Assembly: GCA_000827205.1 (NCBI GenBank)
Contig: KN832560.1
Span: forward strand, 96,176 to 160,175
Origin: Plicaturopsis crispa FD-325 SS-3
Lineage: Eukaryota > Basidiomycota > Agaricomycetes > Amylocorticiales > Amylocorticiaceae
Length of the DNA stretch: 64,000 nucleotides
Reading direction: 5' to 3'
The position numbers and the translations under genes are program-made. Below the pieces are notes generated by a model. The model saw only the letters and a program-made list of their open reading frames with translations, was not told the origin of the DNA and searched no databases. Shown piece by piece: positions 10,043 through 23,112 of this stretch (positions are counted from its first letter, which is position 1; each line of letters opens with the position of its first letter).

Positions 10043-10832
10043 ATGGACCAACAATACCAGGACGGACAATCCTCGAGGACTTCCCGGAGGCCTGACGTCA
10101 AGAAGAAACTGGTGGTCGTCGGTGACGGTGCGCAGTCTGATGCATTCGTTCGCAGTGCCGGTACTGACAACGATTGTGAAGGCGGCTGCGGAAAGACGTG
10201 TCTCCTGATCGTATATGCCGAGAATAGGTTTCCCGAGGTGTGTACTATCGCCCTATGCATTGTAGCTACCTGGCAGATACAATCGAAAGCCAGGCATACA
10301 TCCCGACGGTTTTCGAAAACTACGTGACACAGGTTCAATTCGAGGGAAAGGCAATAGAGTTAGCGTTGTGGGACACTGCGGGCCAAGAAGAATACGATCG
10401 ACTGCGACCCTTGAGCTATCCGGAGAGCGATGTTATTCTCATCGTGTTCTCGATAGACTTCCCCGTCAGCCTCGGGAATGTCCAAGACAAGGTGAGTTGA
10501 TATACAATTCAACGGATGGAAGGCTAGCTGATATTCTGTAGTGGTACCCGGAAGTCGCACACTTCTGCGAAGGCACTCCTCTTATACTTGTGGGGACAAA
10601 GACCGATCTACGACGCGATGACCAAACACGGCGCATGCTGGGTGCGCAAGGTCAATCGCCTGTCACCCCTGACCAAGGGGCAAGCGTAGCAAGGGAAATT
10701 GGCGCGAAATATATCGAGTGCTCGGCCAAGACAGGCAGTGGCGTCCAAGACGTGTTCTCGTTAGCGTTACGAGAGAGTATGAAGGGCCGGTGGGGGAAGA
10801 TTGTCAAGCAGCGACGCTGTGTAGTATGCTGA
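10043..10832 (+). CDS. Rho-family small GTPase
   Basis: Four exons (10043-10127, 10182-10237, 10294-10491, 10542-10832) give a 209-residue protein, the usual Rho length. The P-loop is [10 protein letters not shown], switch I PTVFENYV, switch [19 protein letters not shown], then the base-recognition GTKTDL and ECSAKTG. A Rho insert region ([10 protein letters not shown]) lies between the last two, marking it as Rho rather than Ras or Rab. The C-terminus is a basic KQRR followed by the CaaX box CVVC, a prenylation site. Rho GTPases switch actin organisation, cell-wall synthesis and polarity at the plasma membrane. It resembles Rho1/Rho2 most, but the Gly in GDGGCGKT (Ala in typical Rho1) and the Cys-ending CaaX suggest a paralogue rather than the main Rho1. 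It sits between two GPI-synthesis genes. Confidence 0.92.
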
Positions 10833-10907
10833 CGACGAGGCGCATGAGGGACACGGACTACTGATATATCTGATCTAACACACGTTGTAATTCAAGCGCG
10901 CATATTA

Positions 10908-11638
10908 TCATTCTGCTTTCGTGTGTGGCGGGTACAAAGACACTCGGCGTGCTACCACCTGAGCGGTGCGCATCACCCAGGCAAACGAGACCAAAATGGC
11001 TAAGACAGTGACCGACTCGACACTACTCGCATCTCCAGCATGACCGATCGGCGTGGAGAATGAAAGGGCTGAGACGTTCGTGCTGTCGACCACAGTGGTC
11101 AACGCCAATGACGACTGATTGAAGAAGGCCAATAAATTGTCTGGCGTGACGAGCAGCGAATGGTTATAGGGCGTGGGGTCTGAGCAAGTATTGTTGGGTC
11201 AACGGCATCAATGATCACCGCTATTCACTCACCAGATGCTCGACATGCACCAAGTACTGTTGGCACAGGTACATCAACAGTGTAATAGCCCGACGCATCG
11301 TCCGGTGCGGGCTCACCGTAGCGCGCGTGTAAGGGTAAATCGACGGTGACGTTGAGCGGGGTGTTTCCTAGGGGTGTAGCTAGGCTCAACAATACGGAAG
11401 ATCCGTTGGGATCGACTGCGGAGACGGGTAGTTCGAGGTTTGTCGATCCATGGAGAGAAAACGAGTACTGGGCGGCGCGGAGAGCGAGCTCGTATGGATC
11501 AACGAATAGCAATGGCGGCAAGTCGAAAAGCAGATGGAGGGAGCAGTTTTGAAGCCAAGAGGGCTCATTTACAAGGATACGAGATGTAAATGAGGTATGG
11601 AACCCTCGGTTTGAGCTAAGCGATATGGCCAAGGACAT
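10908..11638 (-). CDS. PIG-X/Pbn1, GPI mannosyltransferase I stabilising subunit
   Basis: Two exons (11638-11233 and 11179-10908) encode 225 residues. PIG-X is the ER-lumenal partner that stabilises the catalytic PIG-M/Gpi14, which adds the first mannose to the GPI precursor. Family marks are SSNRGFHTSF near the N-terminus, LLFDLPPLLFVDPYEL, LELPV, the late VDLPLHARYGEP and VPVPTVLGACRASG. A single transmembrane helix near the C-terminus (SVTVLAILVSFAWVM) is followed by basic residues, the expected type I topology. No clear N-terminal signal peptide is seen with this ATG, so an upstream exon is possible. It converges with the Rho gene, the two stop codons being 75 bases apart. Its promoter side carries one arm of the 38-nt inverted repeat. 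Confidence 0.85.
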
Positions 11639-11806
11639 GGCCGTCGCAACTTTGGTCGCAGCTGGTCCACTGGCCAGCGGGTCTTGGGCGAGTCAGCAAG
11701 AAAACCAAGATTTGTTGTGTACAGCTTCAAGCTTCAAGTCTTTATCGAGGTTTGAATCGACTCTGCCCTGATTTCCTGTTTCGCTTCTTTGGATAAGGCG
11801 CTCCTA

Positions 11807-12777
11807 GTCTGAACCAACTTATCGGTGGCGCGGTAGGGGGGTACATTCGGTGTCTTTTCGGACACCGGTACGGTGCATGTGGCTGAAGGAACTCAGTGAG
11901 TCGCGCTCACGGTGGCAAACGGGTGGCAGCTGTACTTGATCCTCTCGCGTCCATGAGCTACGACGACGCTCCTACTTCATGAATGTTACGCTAACTGCAT
12001 CCGGTCCGACTTGGACGACCAGCCTGTGGCCGCACGACTCCCAAGTCTGAGCTGTGGACGTCCGAAGGTATGCAGGTACATATGCATTGGATACGCCTTT
12101 GCGAGCTGAACTCTCCCGTCCAGCAGGCCGATGCAATTCGTCGGGGGCAGGTGCCCCCATTCCGACGTCTTCCCGTTATGAATCATTGAAAAAGGCGCCA
12201 CTGGCAGCGTGTACACACGCAAATGAAACCCGTGCACATCCGGCGTGTCGCGCGCCGCACAGGTACGGGAGGTGTATGGCGCGGACAGGGTGACGGTAAT
12301 GCATCAGGGATGGCTCCTAGCTCGTACGGACATATTTTGCATTCGATCGTACGTCTCGTCATCGCTCAGCTATCAGACAGCAAGAACTAATGATTCATTG
12401 CACCAGCCCCCCGCGTCCGCTACCCTCTCTCCGGACGACGACGACTTACGCCATCCATGCAGTGGTCATAAACGACATCCCAGCGAGGCTGCACTCCTAT
12501 TACCTAGGTAGTACCGGGACCATCATCTTTCGGGGACTCAAGACTACTGTACGGTAGATAGGTAGTTAGAATGTTCATAATAAAATATCATAGCCTAATT
12601 GAATGTCTCTGTGCTCTGCACATGCCCTCAAGCTATGAATTCGACAGCATTTTCGTGGGTACAGTACAGTAACATATACATGGCCGCTGCGCCTCCTCGA
12701 GACTCTCGAGAGCACTGTCGGAGGTTCCGAATACCGAATGTACCCCCCTACCGCGCCACCGATAAGTTGGGGCAGAC
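11807..12777. repeat. Inverted repeat: perfect 38-nt arms about 0.9 kb apart
   Basis: The left arm is 11814-11851 and the right arm 12733-12770. The two are exact reverse complements over 38 bases; the core reads cggtggcgcggtagggggg on the left. Similarity extends about 7 bases outward with two mismatches (to 11807 and 12777), and internal sequence next to the arms is not conserved. No convincing target-site duplication flanks it; a 12-base phrase, taaggcgctcct, occurs just outside both ends but not symmetrically. It could be a worn or non-autonomous DNA element, or a pair of identical promoter elements, as each arm lies within about 180 bases of a start codon, facing PIG-X and PFKFB in the same relative orientation. 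Confidence 0.85.
11972..12300 (-). pseudogene. Unrecognised coding relic inside the inverted repeat
   Basis: One minus-strand frame reads VTLSAPYTSRTC, then PDVHGFHLRVYTLPVAPFSM and SEWGHLPPTNCIGLLDGR. A shifted frame then continues VPAYLRTSTAQTWESCGHRL to a stop at 11972. Both pieces have the look of protein-coding sequence, but they are offset by a frame change near 12084-12095 with no room for an intron, and I see no good start. I do not recognise the family. It may be the remains of a gene carried by the repeat-bounded segment, or of a host gene. Confidence 0.25.
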
Positions 12778-12779
12778 CT

Positions 12780-12785
12780 TATATA
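12780..12785 (+). promoter_or_regulatory. TATA box of the PFKFB gene
   Basis: tatata at 12780-12785 lies 91 bases upstream of the ATG at 12877 and immediately downstream of the right arm of the inverted repeat, a normal core-promoter spacing for a fungal glycolytic-control gene. Confidence 0.45.
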
Positions 12786-12876
12786 GAGCATCGACTATCA
12801 TGCTCTATTAGGTCAGCAAAGGAGACTAAGGCGCTCCTGCACGTTCGTTCATAAATATCCTGGACCCTAATCAAAT

Positions 12877-15281
<2,405 letters not shown>

Positions 15282-15365
15282 GCGAGGTCAACAAGTTTTA
15301 CGATCCCATATCAGCTACTTATAATAACAATACGAATACGGTACTATAAATGACCAGGTGTATCA

Positions 15366-17077
15366 TCATGAAGTGGGCGTTTTCGCCGCTGCCATCTTTT
15401 CGTCCGCAAACCTGACATCTGAGATGGTTTCCCATTCCAACGTAGGCCCTGTCCTTTCTTTACTAGGCCTATTCAACCATATCCATTTGAATCCGACATG
15501 GTAGGAGACCGCTGCCCCCCAACGCTGTGTCAGGCTGTTCGTCGGATCCGACCAACCTTCCCATTCAAAGAACCTAGGTGTGCCGTCTAAGCAGTTGCTA
15601 GATAATTTGGATCAGAAAACAGCGAGAGGGATGATCAGAACGAAGCGTGCACTCACAAATGCAAGAGCTTGGGCAACACGGCTTCTCCCCATTGTGGAGT
15701 ATCAAGGAGGTGAACTTGGGATTTGATCTGTTCAGCCTCAGTAGTACGATCGTTTCCCAGCCCAGTGTAGTACATATCCATAAGACAGCTCGACACCTCC
15801 CACTCGAAGCCGAGGTGTTCGGATATATCGGGGTAGTGTTTTACAACAGCCCAGAAGTACCCTTGATCGCCCAAGTGAACCCCTTCATAGTGACCGCTGG
15901 CTCCGGGAGGGCCGTACACGGCCTCAAAGGCGGGCGGCGAGAGCGCGGGAGGATGTTGACCACTGGTATCACTGCGGTAAACGCTTGAGTCCATGAAGCG
16001 AACTGCGCGCAATCTCTCCAAATTCAATAGCATGACGCATGAGCAGATATTCGACGCTAGTAACAATCATCAGTCGGGCGGCTGAATGGGATATGTCAGA
16101 ACGGAGTCACCATAATTCCACTCCTTTTCATTTTGGTCTGAGTGGCTAGGAAGCGCCAACGCCGTCTCAGGCCGTAAGTCGTCGAATTTCTTCCACAGCA
16201 TCGTAGGGTCGGCGATAAAGAAGGCTGTGATATTTGAGTCAGCGACTTTTCATTCGTATGCATTAACAAAGCCAACAATTACCATCAGTGTCCAAAAATA
16301 TGGCTTTCTTTACTGTGTCAGGTAGGATCTCGTGGATAAATAATTTCATGAGGCCAACTTGTACGCGTCAGACAAATTACACAGAGAAAAGTTCGAAAAA
16401 ACCTACAAACTCCAGCGGAATGATCAGTCCAAATTGATCCTTCTCTCTCTATGCGTTTCAACATGCTCTCCCGAGAGACACGATAAAAATAAAAGCGGGT
16501 ATTGTGGGTGGGGCGTGTAACAAGCGACAGAGCGCCCTCTAGATATTCTTGGGCGGCTTGGTCGCAGATGACATGGATGTGCGAAGGACTGGAATTATAC
16601 ATTATGATAGACTGTGCACAGGGCATCAACAAAACGGAGCTACAAGCTAAGAAAACCATGCACTGGACGCACTTTGAGAAGAAGGGCGCCCTCGCTCGCA
16701 GAATCAGCGCTGAACATGATCAGCGCGAAAACAACAGGGTCTACGGGAGCTGGAACTGTCTCATAGACGGTGACAGTTTCTGTTACAGTCGGTATGGGCA
16801 GGGATGTTGCGGTATGCGAAGGCCGGGTCGTCAGATGTCCAAAAGATGCAGATACGCCGACACCTAATTGCTCGGGGTGCGGTCTATTCCAATGGTCCTG
16901 CAACGGACGTCCCAGCGCCAGGAAATCATGGAACACGAGGAACAGGGCAAAGGTTATAGCGAGAGCGGATAATATGACAGTCTTGCGCCTCCTCGGGGAC
17001 AGCCAAGGTGACGAGTGGTGTTCCTGAGATGAGGCGAGACGGTTCAAGATCCTAAATTGAGCACCATCGTTGTCCAT
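15366..17077 (-). CDS. Type II membrane glycosyltransferase, GT8-like
   Basis: The protein has a short cytosolic tail rich in basic residues (LSPRRRK), one signal-anchor helix near residues 35-52 (TVILSALAITFALFLVF) and a Thr/Pro/Val stem (TVTETVTVYETVPAP). The lumenal catalytic domain follows. It shows SIIMYNSSPSHIHVICDQ, LFIHEILPDTVKKAIFLDTD with the DTD metal-binding motif, FFIADPTMLW, SCVMLLNLERLR, and a late GDQGYFW and FEWEGWSDP. Fold and motifs match family GT8 (LARGE/xylosyl- or glucosyltransferase-like). Acceptor and donor sugar cannot be told from the sequence; a Golgi role in glycan assembly is inferred. The final exon ends at the TGA at 15366, 85 bases from the end of the convergent PFKFB gene. 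Confidence 0.8.
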
Positions 17078-17251
17078 TCCTGTCGGACGTGCGATGTGCT
17101 GTGCTCCCTCAATTCAGGGACGCTTGCGGTATAGAGAAAGGGTGTACTTGCCTACGACGCAAAATAAAGAGCGGCAGAGAAAAGACAGACGGGAGTGATA
17201 TAGTCAACGCAAGGAACAGAGAGCAGATATTCGCCACCGCGGTCCTAGTCT

Positions 17252-19240
17252 ATGCAAAATGCCGATAGCCGACAGCGCGTCGCGTCGTTCTTTCCCCTGC
17301 ACGGCGATGTCCTCCGTGCAGCCTTCATCTGCACCAGGCACGTATACACCCTTCCCAAAGGAGGACCCTACTCACTGAGCGATAGTGCCCTCGAGAAAAC
17401 GCGTCCAAAACGATGTTCCTTCAGATGGTCCTCCGGCAAAGATCAACAAGGGTGCGTGCGATTGGCATAAGTAGTTCACGTTCGCGCGGCCCTCTCCTAA
17501 CGTCGAGAACACGCGTTTTCAGTCCATCCTTTCTTCGAGAAACCCCCTACGGAGGTCCAAGCTTTTCAATGGTTGCGGCCGTCTCTTGGTCCAAAACGGA
17601 CCTGTCTGCACGGCACAAATTTGTCTCCCGAGAGCTACACGAAAGTGGCAGCATTTGATCTCGACGGCACAATAATCAAATCCCGGGTCGGCCTAGAATA
17701 TCAGCCTTTGCGATGGGACTGGTGGCACCCAAGCGTACGCGAGAAATTGAAGGCATTATACCAAAGCGGGTGAGTTACTATTCAAGATTGCCTGGAGCTA
17801 TATACTCATCATTGCGTACTCAGCTATTCAATTGTGTTCATTTCCAATCAAGGGCTGTCCCAGAAAAAGTTGGACGATTGGAAGAAAAAGATACCCGTTT
17901 TTGCTACCGCTGTACGTGATGTCCTCATGGCATGTGCATCATACTAAGATGTGACTAGCTTCCAGACGTTCCGTTCCGTATTCTCGCAGCCACCGCCAAA
18001 GATGCATATCGAAAGCCTATGCCAGGGATGTGGTATGAGCTTGAACGAATATTTTCAGAAGACGCCGTTGAAATAGGTCGGTCTCACACTGTGACGACCT
18101 TGCATGCTTTCGATGACCCTCGTAACATTTATCGTGTCAGATAAAGATGCGTCTTTCTTTGTCGGAGATGCCGCCGGTCGTGCTGGCGATTTTGCTGGGA
18201 CCGATCGTAAATGGTCCCTCAACGCAGGAATTCCCTTCTTTACGCCTGAGGTTCGTACTATGCTTATGTGTTCGCCATCTCGAACACATGAGACAACCCG
18301 GCGACCATATCACAGGAATATTTCCGCGGGGAACCGGCGAGACCGTACCAGCTCATGGGCTTCCACGTCTCGTCCTTACCTGACCGTTCGTTTCAACACT
18401 ATACTTCCAACTTTGGTGTGCACTCATCGCCTCGATTATCAGTCCCGTTATTTTCACCCACGTCGTCGCCAATTATATCAGAGCATCATAGAGCAGTCCC
18501 CGAAATAGTGCTTTTAGTTGGTTATCCAAGTTCAGGTCTGCTGCAATTACTTTCGTGCTGCTGTGACACTAACACGCGAGCAGGGAAATCATCCTTTTTC
18601 CGTCGCTACTTCGAGTCCGAAGGCTATGTGCATGTCAATCAGGATACCTTAAAAACGCGCCAAAAATGCGTGAAAGCCGTTGAGAACGCTCTGAAAAACA
18701 AGGAGAGCTGTGTTGTGGGTACGTGTGCCTCCTAACCTTTGAAATCTTCAGCTCCTGTGCATCGATGTTAACCACATACAACGAAGACAATACAAATCGG
18801 GACACAGAAACTCGACGCCACTATTTGGCCTTGGCGAAGAAACTAAATATCCCAGTGAGGTAAGGACTCCGCATCTTACGACCTCATATGAAGAGCACTT
18901 AAATTACTCGGCGCTCTAGATGTTTCATATTCACAGCTTCCATAGAGCTCGCTTGGCATAACAACTTGTATCGTGCATACAACCGGCCTTCGTCTCTCGT
19001 CGCTAACGAGGTAAGCCTGTTGTCGATTATATACTGGGAATCGACGTGATGCTGATCATCGCACGTCAGTCTCAGCGCGACATCGTTCCTTACATGGCGT
19101 TCACTAGTTTCAGAGACAACTATGAGGAACCGCAACTTGGCGAAGGTTTCTCAGAAATCAAACGTGTCAATTGGACCTTTGAAGGTGACGACGAGTGTAA
19201 AAATCGATGGAGGATGTGGCTCCAGATCGATGGAAAGTGA
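17252..19240 (+). CDS. Polynucleotide kinase 3'-phosphatase (PNKP)
   Basis: PNKP repairs DNA strand-break ends by removing 3'-phosphates and adding 5'-phosphates. The first exon (17252 to about 17452) is basic. After an intron, VHPFFEKPPTEVQAF opens the conserved region. The haloacid-dehalogenase phosphatase has AAFDLDGTIIKS (nucleophile DxDGT), SIVFISNQGLSQKK, KPMPGMW and FFVGDAAGRAGDF. The kinase domain starts at LLVGYPSSGKSSFFRRY (P-loop), then HVNQDTLKTRQKC, a DNTN with RRHYLALAK, and VPYMAFTSFRDNYEEP near the end. There are about eight introns. No FHA domain is seen at the N-terminus, as in other fungal forms. The start is the first in-frame ATG; the N-terminal 60 residues are not conserved. 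Confidence 0.92.
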
Positions 19241-19327
19241 GCAGCGCCCAATATCGGGGTGTCGGTGGTCATTGGTATTCAGTTTATCGACATGCCGTGT
19301 TACATACATACCACTTATTCTATTTAT

Positions 19328-20125
19328 TTACTCTTCTTGCTTCTTCAACCCACTGAGGTCCTTCGTTGTCCTGTTGTACGGGATTAGCTCGGGCATGCTA
19401 CAGCCCGGTGCAAATGAAGATGCTCACTCTACGGGAACACCGAATACATCCAAAACGTCGATTCGGGTCTCGTCTTCGCCACCTTGATTTGACGCGACGA
19501 AGATCTGGAAATCGCGTGAGACAACGTTATCGGCTTGATCACGTTCAGGAGCACATACATGCAGACTGTTGACGGCCTGGAACCGTACGAATCGAATCGG
19601 TATGCGTTTCCCGTCTTTCACGTCTTGTTCCGACAGCTCCAGTACCTGTGCAACCTCCGGTTCTACGGCATCCTCGACATCTTCGAATCCAAGGGATGGT
19701 CTATTGGTAAGGAGCTTGATGGTTTTGGGAGCCTGTGGCAGACTCGAAGACTGGATGACAATAGACCGTACGCGGACTGCTTGGTTGAACTATCAGAGCA
19801 TAAGCTGACATTCCCATCGAGCACTGGACCCGGAGTACGAACGGGTACATTCAAAAGCAGCTGCTCGTCCGCGTCACTGAGAAGAAACGAGCCAGAGGAG
19901 TTGCGAGACTTTGTTCCGACTATGGATTTGAAGGAGCGGTCGACCGACTCGTTCAGACAATTTAGCTGGGAGAGATCCAGATATTCGAGCAGCGAGACCT
20001 AATCCAATCGAGCAGCGTCAACGGTCAGTCAGTACTGCAAGTCATTCAAGTTCCGTTCTTACATCCCCAGGGACGACGTCGTCTCGCGATCCAGATGCAG
20101 GCGCGTTTGATTTTGTCGAGGACAT
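19328..20125 (-). CDS. PITH domain protein
   Basis: The start MSSTKSNAPASGSRDDVVPG is followed by an intron, then VSLLEYLDLSQLNCLNESVD, SFLLSDADEQLLLNVP, FNQAVRVRSIVIQ, APKTIKLLTNRPSLGFEDVE, IPIRFVRFQAVNSLHV and NQGGEDETRIDVLDVFG. A short last exon ends LSGLKKQEE. This is a complete PITH (proteasome-interacting thioredoxin) domain of about 210 residues without a thioredoxin domain, like stand-alone PITHD1 proteins. In TXNL1 this domain docks on the proteasome; a similar role here is inferred. Four or so exons are seen, all with good GT..AG junctions. It converges with PNKP, with only 87 bases between the stop codons. Confidence 0.88.
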
Positions 20126-20330
20126 GAGCGTAAGAAAGACGAATGTGCGCCACAACCGACGCGACTCTAATTATCAAGAAACGCGCGTCCCCAGCGCGTC
20201 CCCAGACGCGTCCGAGTCTGATTTTTCGTTTGTTTTCGCGGTGATATATAGTGCTGGAATGATAAACCAAGTCCAGCGGCAGTGCATTAAAGCCCAGGAG
20301 AGACAAGATGAAAAAATAATGGGTATCGTA

Positions 20331-22717
20331 TTAGGAGATAACACACTCGTCCTTCGCCTGCTGACGAGTGGGCCGGGCAATGCTCGGCCCCTTCTTATTT
20401 CCTACCCTCTTCATCTCGGTGAGCCGGTTCATGGCGCGTTTATTGCCTTGAGCTGGAGACCCAATGAGCAGACATCCCATATGGCAGAAGTTGAAGCTTA
20501 CCCGCTGCACGCATATACCATCGTTTGGCGAACTCGACGTCTTGCTTGATACCGATGCCTACTTCGGCGTAGTAGCCGACAGCATATTCCGCTTTGCTGG
20601 ACCCCTTGTTGGCTGCCCTTCGCGCCCATAAGTATGCCTCGGAGTCGCTTTGCTTCAACACGCCCTCGCTTCCCGTCAAATACCATCCACTAAGCGCTAA
20701 CTCCGCCTCTGGGTTGCCCTTCTCCGCAGCCTTCGTATACCACGCGATAGACCTCCGTGGGTCGACAGGGCATGTTAACGAGCCGTATTCGAAACACTGC
20801 CCTAGCTTGTACTGCGAGGCAGTGTACCCAAGGTGTGCAGCTTGTGTATATAAATTTCGAGCATATGCTGGGTCGTAAACAACCAGTTGGGAGTTGGGCA
20901 TTTCGTGCAGGAGGGCGAGCTCGTGAAGTGCGTGTGGATTCTCCTCGTCTGCCTGTTCAGCGGCACGCCGTAACCAGTTGATCGCCTCCCGTGGGTTTCT
21001 CGCCTCGCCGAGGGATCCATTCAAGAGAATCATGCCAAGTTTGTACATGGCGGGAGTGTCGCCCAACGAAGCCGCTTTGCGATAAAACGCAGCAGCACGG
21101 GGCGGTTCTCGTCGTGTACCTGCGCCTATCTCATTGCATACTGCAACCCGGTACGACGCGGCAGCGTGGTTTTGCTTCGCCGCTTGAAGGTACAGATGGT
21201 ACGCTCGCTCGTGGTCCACCTGTAACCCAAGCATACCCGTCCCATAGCAATTCGCCAAAAAGAATTGAGCTTCGTCGTACGCCTGGCCCTGTGTAGCTAG
21301 TCGGCGAATGACTTTCAACGCTTCAGTGATAAGCAGGTCTCGATATTTTTTCACGGCACGCTGATCCTTAGCGTCGGCGCCAATCTTTTTGGCAGCGTCG
21401 ATTAAGTATTTGGCGTAAAGGAAATGTGCCTCGGGATCGGGGTCGGCTTTGATGCGATGACGATACTGGTCAATATACTCCTTCGTAAATGGCGGAGCAG
21501 TCAGATCGACAGCTTTGGTCTTGTCTGTCCGTGGTGTAACGGAAGCGGTGGTTCCCATTCGATTCAATGGTGGTCTCGGGTCGAAATCCCGATCTTCGGG
21601 AAACGTGACGGAGGAAGGCATGGATACCATGGATGCGTTTGAAGGACGCGGTTGCCCGCCATTGTAAGGGGATAAAGCTGGTCCGGGCTGCTGGTAGGGA
21701 CCTGGGGCGGCCTGTTGATACGGTCCGGGCTGCTGATACGTCTGTTGGACATAAGGTGCGGACTGGCTCGACGACAGCGAATATTGGCTACCAGCCAGGG
21801 AAGCATGACTAGCAGAGTAACCCGAGCCGTCGTCAGGATATGTGATGGAAGGAGGTGCTGGAGGGGGGGCCATCCCTAAAACGTCTGAGGCTGCGCTGTA
21901 ATACACGTCGTGACCCGATGGCCCGTTCCAACTCTGCTGTGAGGAAACGCGAGGAGGGTAACGATGACCGTTGGGAGCCATTTGGCCTCCTTGGTCCTCG
22001 TAGGAGTAGTAGCTCGCGTTATCTGAGTCCATTGCGCCATCATATGCCTCGCGAGGATCGCCGTATCCACTATTCTGCCGGCTATTCCCACTGTGACTGG
22101 AATACACCGAGGCGGTATCACCTCTCGACGGGCGACCTTGATTGGGCGCACTCGGTAGAGTATTCGCGTGGCGCGGATGATGTGCATTGTGATGTTGAGG
22201 TGACTGTGCGGATTGCATGGACATGGATGTACCTGCTCGAGGTATTGGATCGTTGAACGACATGGCGCTGGAGCCACGGGGTACAGGGTCACTCAATCGC
22301 ATGGCAGAGAATTTGTCGAGTGCAGATGTGGGGTCAAACGATGGCAATGGCGGCACAGGTTCGTCGGTTTCGTAGGCCGGTGGGCGCTCTGACGGTAACG
22401 ACGGCGCAGAGCGGTTCTGGTGACGCATCATCGGGTTCGCTGCTACCAATTTGAAACGCGTTCGAGGATAAGAAACCAAATTCCACCACAAAATACGCAG
22501 GGCTAATCTTACAAGGGTTGAGAGATTGTGTGTGATGGTCTGGATAGTCGGAGGGCTGATCATCGGGTATTGCACTGAGGTCAGGCGCCCAACCTGCATC
22601 CTGCTGAATGCCCTGCCTACGATTCTGACGTCTATGATTCTCCTGGTTGTTGTCGTGGTACGATGAAGGCGAGGACTGAGTGGAAAGGATATCATGTGTT
22701 GGAGACGAATCGGTCAT
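20331..22717 (-). CDS. Skt5/Chs4-type chitin synthase activator, Sel1 repeats
   Basis: The start MTDSSPTHDILSTQSS is followed by DAGWAPDLSAIPDDQPSDY and one intron. A low-complexity Pro/Gln/Ser/Tyr region of about 300 residues follows. The C-terminal half opens PFTKEYIDQYRHRIKADPDP and carries about seven Sel1/TPR-like repeats, each of the form AxYxLGxxYexG..D..rAxxWYrkAA (for example YKLGQCFEYGSLTCPVDPRR). A last intron leads to a basic tail ending QAKDECVIS. CVIS is a CaaX prenylation box, as in budding yeast Skt5. Proteins of this family recruit and activate chitin synthase III at bud necks, tips or septa; prenylation would tether it to membrane. It lies co-directional with JHD1 and PGK. 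Confidence 0.9.
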
Positions 22718-23112
22718 TATGGTATAGCAGTAGCAGAAGATGCGACGACGGTTCGACTGCGAATCCACGCATTAAATCAGACTTTGTGGACTCGAAGGTG
22801 CAGAGTAGATGCAGAGTACTCACAAGCAGGCAACGAAGAATATAAATTTATAGAGAAAGACAAGAATTGCGACGAGAAACAAAAGGTAGAGAGAGAGACC
22901 GTACGACGTTGAGCAGCGTTGAGCCGCATCCCTTGGCTGCCGCCGATCTTTCCGTACCTTTTTTGGTAACCCCCTCGGTAAAGCGATCCCCCCGCAAGTG
23001 TCCGCTGACCAGCTGTCAGGACAAGTCAAGATAAAATAGCCATGTACATATGCTGCAGTAATAAAAGTACGGTACGTTCGTCAAGTAGATACAAAACAAA
23101 CCAATAAAGATG
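22718..23112. other. Intergenic region between Skt5 and JHD1
   Basis: This gap holds the Skt5 promoter (minus strand) and the JHD1 3' end. Aside from an A/G-rich patch at 22840-22910 I see no gene, repeat or clear core-promoter motif. Confidence 0.4.

Noticed and set aside
11796-12837. taaggcgctcct on both sides of the inverted repeat as a target-site duplication
   Set aside because: The copies are at unequal distance from the arms (about 7 and 50 bases), so they do not fit a simple duplication.
19366-20002. Plus-strand frames downstream of PNKP
   Set aside because: They are antisense to the PITH-domain gene, whose minus-strand exons are clearly conserved.
20594-20981. Plus-strand open frames across the Skt5 gene
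   Set aside because: They are antisense shadows of the conserved Sel1-repeat coding region on the minus strand.
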